Part shown: positions 40,926 to 51,677 of the stretch, in pieces
Layout: each line of letters begins with the position of its first letter
How positions within the stretch are numbered: position 1 is the first letter of the stretch
The notes under the pieces: generated by a model
Databases searched by the model: none
Seen by the model: only the letters and a program-made list of their open reading frames with translations
What the model was told of the DNA's origin: nothing
Position numbers and translations under genes: made by a program
DNA from: Zopfochytrium polystomum
Taxonomy: Eukaryota; Chytridiomycota; Chytridiomycetes; Chytridiales; Chytridiaceae
Assembly (NCBI GenBank): GCA_025765615.1
Contig: JAIVFJ010000147.1
Location: 1 to 64,000, forward strand
Direction of reading: 5' to 3'
DNA length: 64,000 nt

Positions 40926-43900
40926 ATGGAGGACTTGGCTGCCACCGAAGCGCCGAAACACCCAAGCGCTGCGCGTCCCGCCGGCGTCAGGAGCCCTTCG
41001 CCGACCGAAGCCTTCTCGTCCCTGCCCACCGATGTCCCCACGCTGGCTTCGCAGCCCTCAAGTCCCTCCTCATCCGATTATGGGGATTCATCGCAATCCG
41101 ATCGCGTCAGCCCGCGGCGACGGCGTCGCGCCTCTCCTCTTCTTTCCCACCTTCCAACCCCGGACCCACTAGAACCAAGTGGAAAGCGTCCTCGTGTAGA
41201 TTCAGGCGCTATGTACGTGGTGAAAAGGGACGGCCGGAGGGAGCGAGTCGCGTTCGATAAGATCACCGCCCGGATTAAAAAGCTGTGTTACGGCCTTGAC
41301 ACTTCATTCGTGGACCCCACTGCGGTGGCCCAGAAGGTTCGTTGCCCGCCTTCCCTCATTTAAGATAGTGCTTTGGGTGGGCATTTTGCTCTCCACATAC
41401 CGACTTTGTCGCGAGAGCTGAGCGAAACATCGTTATATTCAATCATGATTTCAAACTCCGCCGCCCTTTCCCTCTCGCCCTCCCCTCCATTGACCCTCAC
41501 ATCCCCACAACTTTCCCCATTCGGCTCGAATGGTTTCAGGTTATTACGGGTGTATACCAAGGCGTCTCGACAATAGATCTGGATAATCTTGCTGCGGAAA
41601 CAGCGGCGTACTTGACGGTAAGTCGATTTTGCGGAGAAGGGAAAATGGCAAAGTCAACCCATCGAATGGTTTAACAATTAACTGGTTCAACCCACCAATC
41701 AGACCACTCACCCAGATTACGCGATTCTTGCTGCCCGCATCGCAATCTCCAACTTGCACAAAGAGACGAAAAAGCAGTTTTCCGCAGTGATGGAGGATCT
41801 TTACGCTTTTGTGAATCCAAAGACCCACGAAGCTCAGCCTTTGGTTTCAAAAGTGACCTTGGATCACGTAAGGCAGCACAAAGAGGCTCTCGACGCAGCC
41901 ATAATCTATGACCGAGACTTTGACTTTAATTACTTTGGTTTCAAAACACTCGAGCGCTCATACCTTATGCGTATTAATGGACGTGTGGTGGAGAGACCGC
42001 AGCATTTGCTGATGAGGGTTTCTGTAGGAATTCACGGGGAGGACGTGGAGGCCGCCATCGAAACGTATAATCTCCTTTCGGAGAGATATTTTACTCATGC
42101 GTCGCCTACGCTATTCAATTCGGGCACACCGCATCCACAAATGTCATCTTGCTTCCTTCTAACCATCAAGGACGACTCTATCGAAGGAATTTATGACACG
42201 CTGAAGTCGTGTGCGATGATTTCCAAGACAGCGGGGGGAATCGGACTCAACGTCCACAAAATCCGCGCGTTCGGATCCTACATATCAGGAACTAATGGCT
42301 ACTCGAACGGCATCGTTCCGATGCTGCGAGTGTACAATAACACAGCTCGGTATGTGGACCAGGGTGGCAACAAGCGACCTGGTGCCTTTGCGATATATCT
42401 GGAGCCGTGGCACGCAGACGTGTTCCAGGTAAGCAACTATTGACCTCACGAATTTTTTTGAAATACCAACCCGTACGTTCATTCAGTTTCTGGACCTCAA
42501 GAAAAACACTGGAAAAGAAGAATCACGTGCAAGAGATTTATTTTACGCACTTTGGATCCCTGATCTGTTCATGAAACGCGTCGAGCAGAACGCAGATTGG
42601 TCCCTCTTTTGTCCGTCGGAGGCGAAAGGCTTGGACGATGCATGGGGCGATGAGTTTGAGAAGCTGTATGAGTCGTACGAGAGTAGAGGACTGGCCCGAA
42701 AGGTCGTCAAGGCTCAGAAACTGTGGTATGCCATCATCGAGTCTCAGACAGAAACAGGAACGCCCTACATGCTGTACAAGGATGCGTGCAACAGGAAGTC
42801 GAACCACCAGAACTTGGGTACAATCAAGTGTAGCAACCTGTGCACCGAGATCGTGCAATACTCGGACCCGGGCGAAGTGGCCGTCTGTAATCTTGCGTCG
42901 ATCTCACTTTCTTCGTTTGTAAATGACAGAAAGTTTGATTTTGCTCATCTTAGAAGGGTGAGCACCCACGTCTTTGCTGTGCTGAAGTTCCGCTTAACAT
43001 CTGGAATGAACAGGTTGTCAAGGTGGCAACACGAAATTTGAACAAAATTATCGACCTCAACCAGTACCCCGTTCCTGAAGCAAAAGTTTCGAACATGCGG
43101 CATCGGCCGATGGGGCTCGGCGTTCAAGGTCTCGCCGACGCATTCATCAAAATGCGGCTAGAATTTGGATCAGATGCTGCGAAAAAGCTGAACCGACGCA
43201 TATTTGAGAATATATATTTTGCTGCGTTGGATACTTCTTGCGAGCTCGCGAAAACGGAGGGTCCTTACGAAACATATCGCAATTCTCCCGTATCCAAGGG
43301 AATCCTACAACCGGATATGTGGAATGTGGATCTATCCGACTCTGACCTCGACTGGCCGAGTTTGCGCGCTCGCATTGCAGTCCATGGCGTGCGCAACTCG
43401 CTTCTCGTTGCACCAATGCCAACTGCGTCAACGTCTCAGATTCTTGGGAATAATGAGTGTTTTGAGCCGTACTTGTCGAATATTTATACCCGACGAGTCC
43501 TTGCAGGCGAGTTTCAGGTTGTCAACCCCCACCTTCTTCGGGATCTTACCGAGCTGGGTCTATGGAATGAGGCTATGAAAAACCAAATTATCGCGGAAAA
43601 CGGATCGATTCAGCGGATAGCCAGCATTCCTGACGATTTGAAGGGCATTTACAAGACTGCGTGGGAGATATCGCAAAGGACTATTATTGACATGGCAGCG
43701 GACCGTGGAGCATTCATTGGTGAGGGGAAAGAATGCCCCGTACAAGCCTGTCGCTCTCTCGAGGCGTTTGCTTACCGTTTCCTCCATTCTGACCCCCTCC
43801 AAAAGACCAATCGCAATCCATGAACATTCACATGGCGGAACCGACATACGGCAAGCTCACTTCGATGCACTTTTACGGTTGGAAGAAAGGACTGAAGACT

Positions 43901-44149
43901 GGCATGTACTACCTTCGTAGCAGGCCCGCGGCCGAAGCCATCAAGTTTACTGTCTCCGCGGCGGCGGTCCGGCCAGAACTGGCACTGCGCGAAGCCGCGG
44001 CTGTTGAGACGGCCAAGCGGAGAGACGCAGACGCAGATGCCGGTGCCAACGGAGACCGAGCGGCGCTTGCCAGGGAGATGCAGTTGATGGGCGACCAAGA
44101 TTCTTGCTCTCTGCTGAACGTGGAGGCCTGCGGAATGTGCTCAGGCTGA
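40926..44149 (+). CDS. RNR1: Ribonucleoside-diphosphate reductase large subunit, class Ia
   Basis: Six exons (40926-41336, 41540-41617, 41703-42428, 42487-42957, 43014-43719, 43806-44149) give 911 residues. The ATP-cone begins [18 protein letters not shown]. The catalytic barrel has the reductase cysteine in PQMSSCFLL (about 42140), the radical-site motif SNLCTEI (Asn-x-Cys-x-Glu, about 42834), and VCNLASISL with the partner cysteine. [38 protein letters not shown] follows the last splice. The tail ends EACGMCSG, with the C-terminal Cys pair that relays electrons from thioredoxin or glutaredoxin. It makes dNDPs from NDPs with a small subunit not in this window. An N-terminal Ser/Pro-rich extension of ~95 residues precedes the usual start; the translation start could be 40761, 40926 or 41211 (MYVVKRDG). 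Confidence 0.97.
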
Positions 44150-44936
44150 ATGGTTGGCTTTTTGTTCTGCGACGAAAAAGAAGAGCGTGATATACCTCGC
44201 CATCGCCAAGACTAACGCGTGGTCACCGTTGGAACAAGTTCATCCCCCTGGACGGATTCACTCTATACTTTTTTGTTTCTTCCAGTTTTTTTTTTTTGTA
44301 TTCGGTTGGGAACAGGAGGGGGTTGGAGCTTTCTTTTGGTGATGGGCTGCGATCAATCCGTTCGCACTTTTCTATCCTTCCTCTCGTTCTCGATGTTTTT
44401 TGTCCCCCCTCCTTTTCTTCTGCACAATCTCCATGCAAGCGTGTTCCGTTTTCTTTTCCTATTTTTTTCTTTCACTTCCAGCTCTTTTGTCCTCTTTTCT
44501 CGTGCCCCTCTCACCATTATCTCCTACCTTTTGCCCTAATCCGCCACACGACGTGCACATGATGCACGCCCCCCTCCCACAATACTCTTTGTACCGCCGC
44601 ACTGCACCGCACGTTACGCAACACACCGCATGCACGCACGCACACACACACGATTTCTCCCTCTCTCTCTCTCTCTCTGTCTCTCTCTAGCGCACACACA
44701 CAACTCCCCCTGTCACAATGTTGCATCCGCCAATACAAAGTTGAAACTCGGCGGTGGTCGTTGTAACCAGAGATTTTTCTAAAATTCAGTTTTTTTGAAG
44801 AAGAAACCAAAAAAAACCGAGAAAAAAATTTTTGAAAAAAAAAAACGAAAAAAAAAAAAACCGTACCTCCAAAAGAGAAACCAACAACATTCAACCCAGC
44901 CCCGCCCGCCGCGCGGAGAGAGTCGAACGAACCAGT
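44150..44936. other. Intergenic, T- and CT-rich
   Basis: Pyrimidine-rich 44270-44530, CT tract 44661-44690, A-runs 44821-44861. No gene seen. Confidence 0.5.
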
Positions 44937-46407
44937 ATGATCGCCTTGCTCGCGGTCGTCGGCATCGCCGCCGCGTTCGCTTATTACTACTACTTCATCG
45001 CGCACGGCGGCGGTGCACCGTCGTCCTCATCATCATCAGCAGCATCGAGGGCCTCTTCTTCATCGGCGTCGGCGTCGGCAAAGAACAACAACAACAACAG
45101 CCGCAAGCGCAGCAGCAAGAAGAAGAAGGCGGGCGCCGCCGCCGCCGCCGATTCCGATCCCACCGCCGCCGCAGAAGCCGCCGCCACCGTCGCCCCCGGG
45201 GGCACCACCCGCGCCCCGACCCCCGCTGCCGCTGCTGCTGCTGCTGCTGCTGCTGGGGATGGCGGAGGAGCAGGAGCTGCCGCAACAACAACAACAACCA
45301 CCACCACCACCGCCCCGGTCAGCGCCAAGGCTGCGAAAAAGCTGGCTGCCGCGGCGGCCCGTTCGGCGTCGTCGTCCTCGTCGTCGTCGTCGTCAACTTC
45401 AACTTTGGCGGCGGCGCCGGCGGACTCCACCGGCGCAAAGGGTCGTGGGAAAAAGGGCGGTGGCCCCGCCGCCGCCGGCGCCAGCGCGGGGCGGCCGGAC
45501 TCGACGGCGCCCACGGCGCCGCTGTCCTACTCGGCAGCCGCGTCTGCGCCGCCGGCCAAGGACCGGCGCACCAACAACAACAACAAAAGCACGGCGACCG
45601 TCGTCGGCAGCGCCGCCGCCAACCCCGCGGCGATCGTCATCCCCGACACGGTGTCCTCGTCGTCATCGTCTTCGTCGGCGTCGCAGCGCGGCGGCAGCGC
45701 GTCTGAGTCGGTGGTCGTCGACCAGCGCGCGGTGGTCGGCATCAGCGACGACAGCGACGACAGCGACGACGACGACGGCGAGGACAGCGGGGCCAGCGGC
45801 GCGCGCGTCGTGAGGCTGGTCGGGTCGGCGGATTTGTCGGGGACGGACGTCGAGGCCGAGGACGGGTGGATGGTTGTGCGAGGCGCCGGCGGCGGCGGCG
45901 GAGAATCGGCCAGTTGAGTGTTGCAGGTTTTTTTGTTTTTTTTTTTTTTTTTTTGTTTTACCCCACTCACGATTCACCACACCTCATGGAACAAAAAAAA
46001 AAAAAAAAAAAAAAAAAGGACGGCCGCCGACGCTCCGTATCGTCTCTGCCACAACCGCGCGGCCGTCGGCGGCCGCATCCTCATCTTCATTCTCCTATTC
46101 CTCCTCGTCGTCCCTCTCCTCCGCCGCGGTAGCACAACAACCGGGCCTGACCAAGCGGCAGCGGCAGAACGCGAAAAAGGCGGAGCGCGAGCGGGCCGAG
46201 AAGCGCGCGGCGCAGGAGCTGCAGGAGCAGCGACGGCTCGAGCACCGCCGCGAGATGCTGCGCGAGCAGGCGCGCGCGCAGGAGCGCGAGGTCGCGGCCA
46301 GGCGGGCGGCGGCTGTTTCGGCGAGGAGCGGCGGCGGCGGCGGAAGCGGAACGGGGGAGGGTGGGACGTGGAAGGTGGATGTGAATGGGAAGAGCATTTG
46401 GGAGTGA
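44937..46407 (+). CDS. Membrane-anchored low-complexity protein with KRQRQNAKKAE coiled tail
   Basis: The ATG at 44937 opens MIALLAVVGIAAAFAYYYYFIA, one N-terminal membrane anchor. Then come ~290 residues of Ser, Ala, Thr and Gly homopeptides with acidic patches, and EDGWMVVRG. A tentative intron 45913-46018 (donor GTTGAG, acceptor after a long A-run) leads to GLTKRQRQNAKKAERERAEKRAAQELQEQRRLEHRREMLRE, a charged helix, and the end GGTWKVDVNGKSIWE. The model is 455 codons. The layout (N-terminal anchor, acidic region, DGW...V, TKxQRxNxxKxE helix) recalls uncharacterised fungal membrane proteins, but I cannot name a family or function. The exon junction is the weakest part; the intron ends in an A-rich, not pyrimidine-rich, stretch. 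Confidence 0.6.
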
Positions 46408-47146
46408 GAAGGGGGGGCGGGAGGGCCGGGGGTGAGGCGAAGGTTGGTTGGTGGGAGGTGGGGAGGGGTATTCGCGCGGACAGAGGAAAAAGAGACTCGA
46501 AAGAAAAAAAGAAAGGAAACCCGACAACAACAACAACAACTCGACACGAAGGAAGAAGAAGAAAAAAAAAATTAGCAGGGGAAACAGCAGCGCCGACCAA
46601 AAAGTAACCTCGTTCACTTTTAAAAACGTTGCCTTTTTTATTTTTTGCTCTGGGACGATGTGAATGGATCCTTTATTTGCAAACATCAGCAGTTCCTTTT
46701 TGACAAAATAACTGCCGCGTCTTTTGCTCGACAGTTGTGTGTTTTGCGCTTATATTACAGTAATAACTGTGAAATCTTAATGGCAAACGATCGAGCGCGT
46801 TTCGCATCAGCGATTGAATAGAATAACTTATTTTTTTTTTTTTTTTCTTTTTTTTCGCTCCACAAAATGCGCAATCAGCCGTCACACCCCACGCTCCGCG
46901 ACAGTGCGCAATCACCTATGTGTAGGTTAAGATGTTGAATACGGGATTGTAGCCGCCATGCACCTGCCCTCCATCCGCAACTTAACTCCTCGGCAACCTG
47001 TTTTTGATGGTGCCAAAAGTGTTAAAGGCCGCGGCGAGAGTGTATGGCGGGGTTTCTTTACTTTTTTTGGGGGGGGGATTTGGAAGAGTCTAGGCCAGCA
47101 AGAGACAGAGGTAGTGGCGACAGGGGGGAAATATCCAGCAGAAGGG
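46408..47146. other. Spacer
   Basis: No gene. A-runs near 46560-46570, T-run 46830-46853, G8 run near 47071. It marks the transition from the GC-rich gene core to an AT-richer repeat island. Confidence 0.5.
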
Positions 47147-47196
47147 CTTGACAAGTATGAAAAAACCGTACAGACGGTTTTTGCTGACTTGTCAAG
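47147..47196. other. Long hairpin-forming inverted repeat
   Basis: The left arm is CTTGACAAGT plus AAAAACCGT (47147-47169). The loop is ACAG. The right arm is ACGGTTTTT plus ACTTGTCAAG (47174-47196). A 3-4 nt internal loop separates the two arm blocks on each side. About 19 paired bases are perfect. It sits at the left margin of the third repeat island. Confidence 0.7.
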
Positions 47197-47197
47197 G

Positions 47198-47370
47198 CTA
47201 GAAATAAGGCTTGGCGGTTTGGTAAGGTTAGAGGCACTCTTATTCTGATTTTATCCTGAAAAAATCATTCAACCTTATCCCAACCCTAACCAGGAAATCT
47301 GCAAAACCCGCAAACCCTAACCTTCTAACCAGGTTTCTAACCTAACCAAACCCATTTTAATTATAGGGGT
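47198..47370. repeat. AACC-rich telomere-like block
   Basis: Degenerate copies of aaccctaacc and aaggttag (for example ccaaccctaacc, gcaaaccctaacc, ctaacctaacc). The same sequence style occurs at 7590-8010 and 49505-49640. It is too irregular to be a true telomere array. Confidence 0.5.
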
Positions 47371-47663
47371 ATGTGAGGACGACAGGCTGTTGAGCCTGCG
47401 ACCTCAAATAAAAAGAGTATACCCCGCTTTTTTAACTGATAACTTGTGAGGATTATCAATTTGACTTGACCAAACAACGTTTCACAAAGTGACGTAACAC
47501 GGCTGGACCCCATTTCCTATTATTTTCATGGGTTATTATTGTCCCTGCAAGCCGAACCACTGAGATTTGGACTGTCTCTTAGCCGCGGCCATGTATATTA
47601 TTCATGTTATTATTACGCACTAAGTTGCAGCCGAATGGCTCAGGCCGCTCTGCACTACTGGCC

Positions 47664-47740
47664 AGAGGCCCTCTAGCTCAGTGGTGTAGAGCGCTCCCTT
47701 CAATGGGAAAGGTGCTAAGTTCGAGACATGCTGGCAGTCA
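47664..47740 (+). mobile_element. tRNA-derived SINE-like head (pol III boxes)
   Basis: TAGCTCAGTGG at 47674-47684 matches the pol III A-box consensus. AGTTCGAGAC at about 47718-47727 approximates a B box, at tRNA-like spacing (~44 bp). Acceptor-stem pairing is poor, so it is a tRNA pseudogene or SINE head, not a functional tRNA. Confidence 0.5.
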
Positions 47741-48409
47741 CTGACTGAATGATGCAGAAATGCTAAGTTCTGCACAATGACTAAGCCTTGCCCCCTCACT
47801 TTTGGAAATGGATTAGGATGATGTGCTTCAGTGGGTAGAAGTACAGAGTCCAGGTGTACATAGAGCTAACACAGAGCTGCTACATAAGCTACCATGATGA
47901 AAGGCCTCATGAAAGGGTATGAGATCATAGGGTTTTTTCTCCTTTCTTTATTGATGATTTTTACTTATTTTTTCAATTAGTAGTTTATCCTGTTTTTCCT
48001 GTTTTTACTGTTTTATCTTTTATTTATTTGTTTGTTTATTGTCTCTGTGTGTGTCTCTCTTTTCTTTTGTGGCTGTGAGTGACTGTCTTCCTCTTTGCAC
48101 CAACCAGCTCTCTCCATCTCCTCCATCTTTCTTGGCAGCTGATGCCAAGAAATGCTCCATGATTTTCTGAGCTGTCTTCCTTGTTTGATGGCTCAGCCCC
48201 ATTGTTTGGTGACTCACTCCTCCCCTCTCTTCTTTGTTGTTTTATTTATTGTTTTGTTCTTTTGTATATGTTTTCCCCTCTTTTCCCTTCCTTCTTCCTT
48301 CACCCTGCTGATTCCAACCCTCTCCTATTTAAGCAGCCCACCCCCATTCTTGTTGCCCCTTAGAACCTGTACCTGAAGTCTTCTTGCCTGCCCTTATTCC
48401 TTCTCTGAC
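47741..48409. other. Repeat-island spacer
   Basis: AT/CT-rich sequence with no gene. It may be SINE/LINE body. Confidence 0.4.
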
Positions 48410-48512
48410 TGTGTGTATGAGCTGGGGGTGGCAGTCCCCTGGTGTGTGACAGGAGAATTGGTTCTCTTGGCCATTTATGGCAGTGTGCTGGGTTCAAGTC
48501 CCAGTGCACCTC
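48410..48512 (+). mobile_element. Second tRNA-derived segment with intact T-arm
   Basis: CTGGG-TTCAAGT-CCCAG at 48488-48504 is a perfect 5-bp stem with a 7-nt loop TTCAAGT, i.e. a canonical T-arm/B box. Upstream ggtggcagtcccctgg (about 48427-48442) could be a weak A box. A full cloverleaf could not be built. Confidence 0.45.
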
Positions 48513-49504
48513 ACCATTCTGCACATACTGTTTAGGCTGGTCTGGGGTGGGAGCTACTTGATGATGGACGGTGGGAGGGTAAAACTGTGGTAGTGCCTCG
48601 CCGGTTCCTGTCAATACATCACTTCAAATCCAGGTCTCTCAAGGTGATATGAATGAGTTGGCTGGTCAGGTATTATATGGTGGTATGGTCTCTCTGGTAT
48701 TCCTCCCTGTCCCTGGTGATGGTTCCTTTGGCCTTTGGTGGGCCTGGTTCACTGGGTTCAGACCCTCTTCCTTTCATGCTAATACCTGTGGTTGTCTTTG
48801 GTGTCTTCCTTGTGTGTGGGAGTGGGTATTGACCTTCCTTGCTTCTAAGACAGGTTATTCTCTCTGGCCTGGTGAGGCAGAGGTCTGTCTCCTGGTAGGA
48901 TGGAGCAAGAAGAGTCCCACTGTCTCCCACCCTGGTTGCACCCTCTTCCTTGGATTGAGTTGGAACACTCTCCTTGGAGTGAGACAAGTTGTGTCTGGTT
49001 CTGTTAAGTGGAAAACAGTTCTGATTTGGTTCAACAGGCACCTCTGCACACTAACTGTTCCTTGTGTCTGCCCTTTGTCTCTCCAACCCCCTCCAACTCA
49101 GGGTTTGACTTGTTGTTTATTTCTTTTGTTGTTTCTTTTGATGGGTTGTAGTGGCTTGTCACTCCCCTTACCGATTCAGTCGGTCTTACCGATCAAGTCG
49201 GTTCTGTCTCTGGTCTAACTTGGCTTTGGCCTTGTGCCCCAGATGAAACCATTCTGTGTCTTGCACCAGAGGATTATGCTTTCTTTTGTGATTGTGTCTG
49301 TTTCATGCTTTGGTGTGAGAAACCCCTCTTTTGTGTTAGAGATTTATTTGTGTTTTTCTTGGGCTTTTTAAGACTCCAAATACACTTTCCTGTCTAGTGC
49401 CCCTAGACACCCTCCTTTTGCCCCTTTTCATTAGTCAGGATTGGTATTTAGGTCCATGCTCTAGTTTCCACCTATAGCCCTAGGTGAGGAGTTAGAGAGC
49501 ACAG
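48513..49504. other. Repeat-island sequence, possibly LINE 5' region
   Basis: GT/CT-rich. A 189-residue frame (48649-49218) is hydrophobic, Trp/Cys-rich and lacks motifs, so I do not accept it as a gene. Confidence 0.35.
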
Positions 49505-49640
49505 TCTCACAGGTACGGTTAGAAACTGGTTAAACCGAGCCCCCAGGTTAGAAATTTTTCCAACCTTATCCTCCCCCTATCCAAACCAGAGTCAGGTTTG
49601 TTCAAAACCTCTCCAAACCCCACAGGGATAGGATGTTGGA
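49505..49640. repeat. AACC-rich block, second in the island
   Basis: ggttagaaactggttaaacc, caaccttatcc, ccctatccaaacc and gggatagg repeat the AACC/TTAGG style of 47198-47370. It lies directly before the LINE coding region. Confidence 0.45.
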
Positions 49641-50976
49641 TCAAGGGCGAAGAAGGGAGTGGCAGTTGTAGTGAGCAGGAACCTGGACAGGGATGCCCAC
49701 CTAGTGGTGCAGACCTTGCACATGCCCCCCCAAGGGAGAGTGGATCATGGTGAAGATGTCAGAGCTGATAGTTGGATTGACATACTTTGTGCCTAGCACA
49801 CCTCTGGAGTCACTTCAGGAATTTCAAGACCAAGTTAGTCAAGTTAGCACACTCATGCCTGCAGCACCTTTTCTGATCATTGGAGACTTCAACACGTGGA
49901 TGCGCGAGTACGGTTGCTGCACTTCCGCTCCTGCTGATTGCACTCACTGGCTGCAGGACTGCCTGCTACCTCCTTCCCAGTGGAGGAGGGTTGCACTGGT
50001 TTGTGGCCAGTGGACTGCAATGACGGAGGGGGCTGGTGGATCTGTTGGACAGGGGGCCACTGATCTTCTGTTGGCCAACCAGGATGCTCTCCCCTTTGTG
50101 CAGAACTTGGTTGTGCATGATGACCCTTCAGAGTCTGTTGGCTTTTCAGACCACAGGCTGTTTGTTGACATTCACCCTCAATTGGGATCCGACCACCAAG
50201 TCCCTGTTTGAGCACCTGAATGTTTGGAGACTTATGATCAGACAGATCAAGTAGCTAGCTGCCTTGAGAAGACCAGAAAACCCATCAGAGCCCAGATTCA
50301 TTCAGTTTGGAAAGAAGTTGAAGCTGCTGCTGAGGCCAGGGAGCTCTGGATTTTGAGAGGCACTTGGCTTGTGGATGATGTTTCAGACTTGGATGTGAAG
50401 TGGCTCATTGACCATGCTGTTAAGGCGGCCGGGAAAGTTTGTTTCAAAGGCGGAGCTGGGGGGCTGGATGTCTGGGAGAAGCATTTGGAGGCGCTGAAGC
50501 ACTGTTGCACCAAGGCACGCATGGCTGCTGAGGCTCACCCAGATGACAATCCAGTCGGGAAGAAGATGGCCTGGACCCAGTTCCGTCAATGGAACGCGAT
50601 TGTGAAGATTGCCATCAAGCAGTACAGAAAGTGTGTGCACTCAGCCGTTCAGGACTCTGCCGCTCGAGACTTTGCTGGTGAGGCGAAGCGCATCAAGTGT
50701 CATAAGGCGTGTTCAGATAGGAGCCAGTGTGTGCTTGACCCTCAGAAGATGGACACCTATGAAGACCATTTCTGTACAACCATTGGTCACGAGCTGCCAG
50801 GAGCTGATGTCCCAGATTCCACTGCACTTGAAGAATCCGCTGTTACTGTGCCCAAAGCCCCTTTGAAACTATCTGAAGTCTCGTGGATCAAGAAAGATCA
50901 CATTGAAGAAGCATGCAAGGTTGCCCCCAGGGGCAAAGCCCCTGGAGAAGACACTCTTTTTGTGGAGCTGGGTTAG
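49641..50976 (+). mobile_element. Non-LTR retrotransposon (LINE) fragment: endonuclease plus start of RT
   Basis: Apurinic-type endonuclease motifs are in order: GVAVVVSRNLDRDAH (about 49650), LIVGLTYFVP after a frameshift near 49740, LIIGDFNTW (about 49885), and SVGFSDHRLFVDI near 50130 (the catalytic SDH). After a stop at 50211 the next frame (50224-50976) carries the endonuclease-RT linker and ends APRGKAPGEDTLFVELG, the N-terminal RT motif (GKAPGxD). Then the element stops. The RT palm with its catalytic Asp pair is missing. The loss is at the 3' side, whereas ordinary target-primed insertions lose the 5' side. Two coding breaks show it is dead. Confidence 0.85.
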
Positions 50977-51677
50977 GCTTGGCAATTGTGAGAGGGAGTC
51001 CGGGGGGTAAAAGGGCAACCTCTCCTGTCCGGTACGAAAGGCGGCTTGGCCACTGGAGACAACTCGAGTGGGGGGCCAAACGAGCGACTAAAACGACGAC
51101 AGCCGGGCGTCCGGGGAGGGAATGTGGTGGGCGTTGTAGCGCGGTGCGGGGATAGAAAGCGCTCGGGTGCTGCATTTGCGACGGCTCTTCGTCCAGCGCT
51201 GCGGACTTCGACCTCCTCCTTCTCTGTTTCGCATGGCCACCCCAGGGGCAACATTACTGCCTTACCTTAGAATCCTTTGTTCCGTTGAGAGCGTCTCTGC
51301 AACATTTCCCCAATCTCGTCGTTTCCGCCTATCGCCTCCTGTTTTTCTTCCTTTTCTGACTTCAACCTACTTTAGCGAGTCATCGAAGTGCGCTGTGGTG
51401 AGCGGTCGTCTGTGGCGAGAAAAATGAGAAACGCACGGTCTTGAAAAACAACCATGGTAACAATAATCAAATGTGTGTATTTGAGAGCGAATGCAATCAA
51501 AGGGGACCAATACAAGCGGGGAGCTAAAGAAAGAAAAGAGAAAAAAGCACCGAAGTATAGGACGGCCAAACTCCAGAACTTTCGTTATCTTTTTTCTTTT
51601 CCTCCTCCGTATCAACCTCCCCAACCACTTCACCTGGAACTGCCAGCACCAACTACCGCAAACCAACAAACCCAGAC
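50977..51677. other. Spacer downstream of the LINE and of RAD23
   Basis: No supported gene. It includes the 3' flank of RAD23 (minus) from 51677 down. Confidence 0.45.

Noticed and set aside
47198..47370. Telomere array
   Set aside because: Repeats are irregular, mixed with other sequence, internal to the contig and occur as several small blocks.
48649..49218. 189-residue plus-strand ORF in the repeat island
   Set aside because: Hydrophobic, Trp/Cys-biased translation of GT/CT-rich sequence; no domain, and surrounded by retroelement remains.
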